64,000 bases of DNA from Muricomes sp049840515. GTDB taxonomy: Bacteria > Bacillota > Clostridia > Lachnospirales > Lachnospiraceae. The notes under the pieces were generated by a model. The model worked only from the letters and a program-made list of their open reading frames with translations. It was not told the DNA's origin and made no database searches. Position 1 is the stretch's first letter; every line of letters begins with the position of its first letter. This document shows positions 61,736-64,000 of the stretch, piece by piece. Location: assembly GCA_049840515.1 (NCBI GenBank), contig JASGKW010000009.1, forward strand, positions 744,001 through 808,000. Reading direction: 5' to 3'. The translations under genes and the position numbers were made by a program.

Positions 61736-63919
61736 ATGGCTATTAAAATTGCGTTGGCGGGAAATCCAAACAGTGGAAAAACTACATTGTTCAATGCACT
61801 GACCGGGTCTAACCAGTTTGTTGGAAACTGGCCGGGAGTTACAGTAGAAAAGAAGGAAGGAAAGCTCAAGGGAAATAAAAATGTTATCATTACAGACCTC
61901 CCTGGAATTTATTCCCTCTCACCTTATACATTGGAAGAAGTGGTGGCAAGAAATTATCTGATTCATGAAAAACCAGATGCGATATTGAATATCGTGGATG
62001 GTACGAACCTTGAGAGGAATCTTTATCTTTCAACACAGTTGATGGAGCTTGGAATCCCGGTTGTCATGGCAGTGAACATGATGGATGTTGTACAGAAGAA
62101 CGGCGATAGTATACATTTCGACAAGCTTTCCAAAAGACTGGGCTGTGAAATTGTAGAGATATCAGCACTGAAAGGAAGCGGCGTTCAGAAAGCTGCTGAA
62201 AAAGCGGTAGCTGCTGCAAATGCAAAACAAGCATCAATACCTGTACATACATTTGCACCGGCTGTGGAGAACATATTAGCTGCTATAGAAGCCAAAATTG
62301 GTGATGACGTAGCGGAGGAACAGAAGCGATTTTTTGCAGTTAAACTGCTGGAAAGAGATGAAAAAATCTCTGCACAGATGAAAATCGTGCCGGATGTAAC
62401 AGAAGAGATTAATGCAATAGAAACAGAACTGGATGATGATACAGAAAGTATTATCACAAATGAAAGATACGTTTATATTTCTTCCATAATAGATGAGTGC
62501 TATACCAAAGTCAGCAAAGGAAAACTGACAACTTCAGATAAGATTGACCGCATTGTTACAAACCGTTTTCTGGCACTTCCGATTTTTGCCGTTGTAATGT
62601 TTATTGTCTATTATGTTTCTGTAACAACAGTGGGAACATGGGCTACAGATTGGGCAAATGACGGTGTGTTCGGTGAAGGATGGAGTTTATTTGGCCTGCA
62701 TGTTCCTGGAATCCCTGTACTTGTCGAGTCTGGGTTGAGTGCAATTGGTACTGCGGGATGGCTTCAGGGACTGATTCTGGATGGTATCGTTGCCGGTGTG
62801 GGAGCAGTGTTAGGATTTGTACCTCAGATGCTTGTATTGTTTATCTTCCTCGCATTTTTGGAGGCATGCGGATATATGTCCAGAGTTGCATTTATCATGG
62901 ACAGAATTTTCCGTAAATTTGGTCTTTCAGGAAAGTCTTTCATCCCTATGCTTATAGGAAGTGGCTGTGGTGTTCCAGGTGTTATGGCATCACGTACTAT
63001 TGAAAACGACCGCGACAGAAAAATGACAATTATGACTACAACTTTTGTTCCATGCGGCGCTAAGCTTCCGATTATCGCATTGATTGCAGGTGCTTTGTTC
63101 CACGGCGCATGGTGGGTGGCACCAAGTGCTTATTTTGTAGGAATTGCAGCAATTATATGTTCAGGTATTATTTTGAAGAAGACGAAGATGTTTGCAGGAG
63201 ATCCGGCACCTTTTGTTATGGAGCTTCCGGCCTATCATCTTCCTACAGTAATCAATGTACTCCGCAGTATGTGGGAGCGCGGCTGGTCCTTCATTAAAAA
63301 GGCTGGCACAATTATTCTTCTTTCCACAATTTTTGTATGGTTCACATCATTCTTTGGATGGATAGACGGACATTTCAGAATGTTAGATGCCATGGAATTA
63401 GACCACAGTATACTTGCAGCTATGGGAAATGCTATCAGCTGGATATTTATTCCTCTTGGCTGGGGAGACTGGAAATCAGCAGTTGCAGCAATCACTGGTC
63501 TGGTAGCGAAAGAAAATGTAGTTGGTACTTTCGGAATTCTCTATGGATTTGCGGAGGTAGCGGAAGAAGGAAATGAAATCTGGAGTTCTCTGGCGACCAA
63601 CATGACAGCGGTAGCGGCATATTCTTTCCTTGTATTCAACCTTCTCTGTGCACCTTGCTTTGCGGCGATGGGAGCCATTAGAAGAGAGATGAACAATGCA
63701 AAATGGTTCTGGTTTGCCATTGGATATCAGACAGCGCTGGCATATGTAGTGTCACTGTGTGTATACCAGGTTGGAACATTTATCACAACAGGAAAATTTG
63801 GAGCAGGATTAATTGCAGCAATTATACTTATAATCGGATTTATCTATCTGTTAGTCAGACCTCAGAAAGAAAACAATCATTTAAAGATGAATATGAGAAG
63901 TGTGGCAGGCACAAAGTAG
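61736..63919 (+). CDS. feoB: Ferrous iron transporter FeoB
   Basis: A 727-residue GTPase-coupled Fe2+ transporter. The cytosolic G domain (G1 GNPNSGKTT, G3 DLPG, G4 NMMD) occupies residues 1-160, a helical spacer follows to about 270, and the rest is a polytopic membrane domain with the paired GSGCGVPGVMASR and CGAKLPIIAL gate motifs and FNLLCAPCFAAMGA. The length is normal. AGGAGGAAAG precedes the ATG. The divergent DtxR-type gene and feo operator suggest iron repression. Confidence 0.96.
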   Translation: MAIKIALAGNPNSGKTTLFNALTGSNQFVGNWPGVTVEKKEGKLKGNKNVIITDLPGIYSLSPYTLEEVVARNYLIHEKPDAILNIVDGTNLERNLYLSTQLMELGIPVVMAVNMMDVVQKNGDSIHFDKLSKRLGCEIVEISALKGSGVQKAAEKAVAAANAKQASIPVHTFAPAVENILAAIEAKIGDDVAEEQKRFFAVKLLERDEKISAQMKIVPDVTEEINAIETELDDDTESIITNERYVYISSIIDECYTKVSKGKLTTSDKIDRIVTNRFLALPIFAVVMFIVYYVSVTTVGTWATDWANDGVFGEGWSLFGLHVPGIPVLVESGLSAIGTAGWLQGLILDGIVAGVGAVLGFVPQMLVLFIFLAFLEACGYMSRVAFIMDRIFRKFGLSGKSFIPMLIGSGCGVPGVMASRTIENDRDRKMTIMTTTFVPCGAKLPIIALIAGALFHGAWWVAPSAYFVGIAAIICSGIILKKTKMFAGDPAPFVMELPAYHLPTVINVLRSMWERGWSFIKKAGTIILLSTIFVWFTSFFGWIDGHFRMLDAMELDHSILAAMGNAISWIFIPLGWGDWKSAVAAITGLVAKENVVGTFGILYGFAEVAEEGNEIWSSLATNMTAVAAYSFLVFNLLCAPCFAAMGAIRREMNNAKWFWFAIGYQTALAYVVSLCVYQVGTFITTGKFGAGLIAAIILIIGFIYLLVRPQKENNHLKMNMRSVAGTK

Positions 63920-63979
63920 ACGGCAATAAGAATAAATCTGTTTGACACAGAGTGGTTTGTTGTGAAAGGAGGCAGCTTT

Positions 63980-64000
63980 ATGGGAACAGTAGTAGTAGGA
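63980..64000 (+). CDS. FeoB-associated small protein, 3' partial
   Basis: ATG at 63980 after AAAGGAGG reads MGTVVVG before the window ends. The start and position after feoB fit the short Cys-rich FeoB-associated membrane proteins of clostridia (about 50-60 residues), but only seven codons are visible, so this rests on context. Confidence 0.55.

Overview
The window looks like chromosomal DNA of an anaerobic, low-GC gut Firmicute of the Lachnospiraceae type (Clostridium cluster XIVa). The evidence is the Gram-positive-style ribosome binding sites (AGGAGG), a T-box leader, guanine riboswitches, an NADH-linked [FeFe] hydrogenase operon and a selenium/molybdenum purine-hydroxylase gene set. No database search was possible, so family names rest on motifs and overall similarity as I recognise them.

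Layout. 1-7.1 kb: housekeeping (relA, a metallo-hydrolase, hemZ, hisS, aspS). 7.4-20.4 kb: DUF1697, tRNA-Gly, hom, a MarR regulator, thyA-folA, a T-box-controlled ilvBN with ilvE, a methyltransferase, hslO, nadE and a molybdopterin-binding protein. 20.5-23.5 kb: two tandem type I toxin-antitoxin units, the second split by an IS3-family element with clear inverted repeats and target duplication. 23.5-32.2 kb: two divergent hydrogenase operons. The leftward one encodes a sensory-type hydrogenase-like protein, two DRTGG proteins, an anti-sigma-like ATPase and a PHP protein. The rightward one encodes a NuoE/NuoF/HydA-type electron-bifurcating hydrogenase. 32.4-53.8 kb: a purine-catabolism island. 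53.9-59.3 kb: selenium/molybdenum cofactor maturation (yqeC, a yqeB-mocA fusion) and molybdate uptake (modABC with a ModE-like regulator). 59.3-64 kb: a DUF975 protein, a DtxR-type regulator and the feo ferrous-iron operon.

How it fits together. A purine permease and a guanine deaminase are divergently placed, each behind a guanine-class riboswitch. Guanine becomes xanthine, and the molybdenum hydroxylases (XdhABC-like and the fused selenium-type XdhD), YgfK and SsnA act on xanthine or urate. YgeX, YgeY, YgeW, a RidA protein and carbamate kinase ArcC then make pyruvate, ammonia and carbamoyl phosphate, the last yielding ATP. This matches the gene set (ygeX, ygeY, ygeW, ygfK, ssnA, xdhD) described for anaerobic purine/urate breakdown by gut bacteria. 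The Mo/Se maturation genes and molybdate transporter supply its cofactor, and the hydrogenase can dispose of electrons. The hydantoinase (hyuA) often seen with this set is not in the window.

The sequence carries about 14 reading-frame breaks in conserved genes (relA, hom twice, thyA, arcC, ridA, ygeY twice, ygeX three times, modB, modC, the DtxR gene). Nearly all are single-base indels, so draft-sequence error is more likely than decay, but this needs resequencing. Two families of short dispersed palindromes run through the intergenic regions.
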